Origin: Strongylocentrotus droebachiensis | Taxonomy: Eukaryota; Echinodermata; Echinoidea; Camarodonta; Strongylocentrotidae | Direction: 5' to 3' | Assembly (NCBI GenBank): GCA_035222895.1 | Contig: JAVYIG010007881.1 | Location: 1 to 64,000, forward strand | DNA: 64,000 nucleotides | Part shown: positions 62,669-64,000 of the stretch, piece by piece | Position numbering within the stretch: the stretch's first letter is position 1 | How the letters are laid out: each line of letters begins with the position of its first letter | Notes under the pieces: generated by a model | What the model was told of the DNA's origin: nothing | What the model saw: the letters and a program-made list of their open reading frames with translations, nothing else | Databases searched by the model: none | Translations under genes and position numbers: made by a program

Positions 62669-64000
62669 GACTATAAACGAGACGACCCGACACAAACTTG
62701 TTGCAGTGGGACTGCAATGTAGAGATATAGAAAATTATAGTCAAAACTTACATTATTTTGTAGGACTCAGACCGCACATATCTTAATGTAATTAATGGGA
62801 CGATCCCTCAAAGTAGAAGTACTCTACATGTATTATGTATACACACTTTGGGGGGATTTATTTAGGGGATTCAACAACACAAATTTGACCTGGGGAGGAA
62901 CTCTGCAAGAGAGACAACTGTGTTATATATAATTATGTTCCTGGCTAAAAGACAACTGCATGGTATATACCGCTTTGTAAAGGAAATCATTTTCTCTTGT
63001 CATTTTATTTTAAATAGGAATGTTGCATATAATTAAATGAAGTATGTACATGTGTATGTACACTGATTCGGAAAAAAGCTTTAAACGCAAATGTAAATAA
63101 ACACAAATTTGCACAACTGTTAATACAAGCTCCTGCTTAAAAGACCTCAACATTATTGTATCAATATTCATCATATAAAAAATCATATGAATGCACATGT
63201 ACATGTATCTATGTATTTACAGAGTTGTAACATGTTATATTTTCAAAATATGTAACAAATTATTAGAAGCCAAACGCACAGTTCAAAACCTTGTATTATT
63301 TTATAGAGAGATGTTACTAACAATTACATTAACTAGGTGCTCACACATAGCTATATGGAAACAAAAAATATATATAAGATTTAAAATATTATACAGGTAC
63401 TTTATTCAAATATGTATTAATCATAGCATGCCAAATTACAGACCGAAGAGAGAGAAAATATATATATATAACAAATTTGATGTATATTGATTATATCGAT
63501 AGAATTTCAAAAGTATGAACAGTGCTATGAACGTAGATTTATTGATTTGAATGTAGTATTCTATTTCATATTTTATGAAAAGTGCACAAAACTCTTTCTT
63601 GTTAAATACTCTTGTTGATGTTATTGTGCAATGTTTGTACTGATGTTTACTGTATGTGAATGTACGGTACGTGAAAAAGATTATGAAATGGATAACAGTA
63701 AACCATTTATTTTACCTTGTATTTAATACCTTTTGCAATTTTACTCTTGAAATGAAACAGTATTGCGTTTATCTTAATTTATCCCATGTTTGTTGTTCAC
63801 TTTTCAGTGATGTCATCACAAAAAACATATGAAGTAGTTATGTTAGATTTGAAATTGTTCCACTTTAACTGTTTCAGAACAGGGAGTTATACTACAGGCT
63901 AAATTCTGCTAATGTAAACCTAGCTTTGTGAGAAAGCTGGCTTTTGTATCGTAAATTATTGATACTGATTATAACTTATTCATTGCAGTTACCTTTTTTT
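62669..64000 (+). other. UNC80 3' UTR and downstream flank
   Basis: AT-rich, no further open frame of interest. A canonical AATAAA lies at 63096-63101 and could end the transcript, but the UTR may be longer, since neuronal UTRs often are. No other gene begins before the window ends. Confidence 0.6.

Overview
The window is AT-rich animal genomic DNA with long repeat-filled introns, a degraded LINE, many short inverted-repeat elements, tRNA-derived SINEs and GAT/CT microsatellites. It carries one recognisable host gene, on the + strand: the central and C-terminal part of UNC80, the large cytoplasmic scaffold subunit of the NALCN sodium-leak channel complex. Base composition, repeat style (TACATGTA-rich introns, TA-flanked miniature elements, CCCTAA-type telomere-like DNA) and moderate similarity to vertebrate UNC80 suggest a marine invertebrate deuterostome, most likely an echinoderm. 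The gene call is strong. The species call is inference.

I assembled 48 exons between 5325 and 62668. All flanking introns are GT-AG and every splice phase is consistent, giving about 2347 codons without a stop until TAG at 62666-62668. Vertebrate UNC80 is about 3250 residues, so roughly the first quarter to third of the protein lies upstream of the window. Order: window residues 1-370 (exons 1-6) hold a conserved HPFFIKFRKK block and helical repeat segments; 370-530 a Ser/Arg-rich linker; 530-820 a Cys/His-containing block and helical repeats; 820-930 a basic and Ser-rich linker; 930-1530 the best conserved helical block; 1530-1590 a Ser/Asn-rich linker; 1590-2050 the C-terminal helical block; 2050-2347 a Ser/Arg- and acid-rich tail ending in a PDZ-ligand-like DTHV.

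By region: 1-5324 holds G/C homopolymers and a dead LINE (about 1480-4513). 5325-20934 holds exons 1-16 plus GAT arrays and a 1.2 kb telomere-like array. 20935-27582 is a 6.6 kb intron with three inverted-repeat elements. 27583-44849 holds exons 17-39, with an 889 bp foldback element. 44850-51034 is a 6.2 kb intron. 51035-62668 holds exons 40-48, with a nested TTAA-flanked insertion and a degenerate tandem array. From 62669 onward is 3' UTR and flank.

The most unusual structure is repeated local duplication of UNC80 exon edges. In at least eight places a decayed copy of an exon end, with its splice site or intron flank, sits in the adjacent intron, and three of these copies are separated from the real exon by a GAT-triplet array. 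I found no second host gene, functional RNA gene, CRISPR array or operon-like system.
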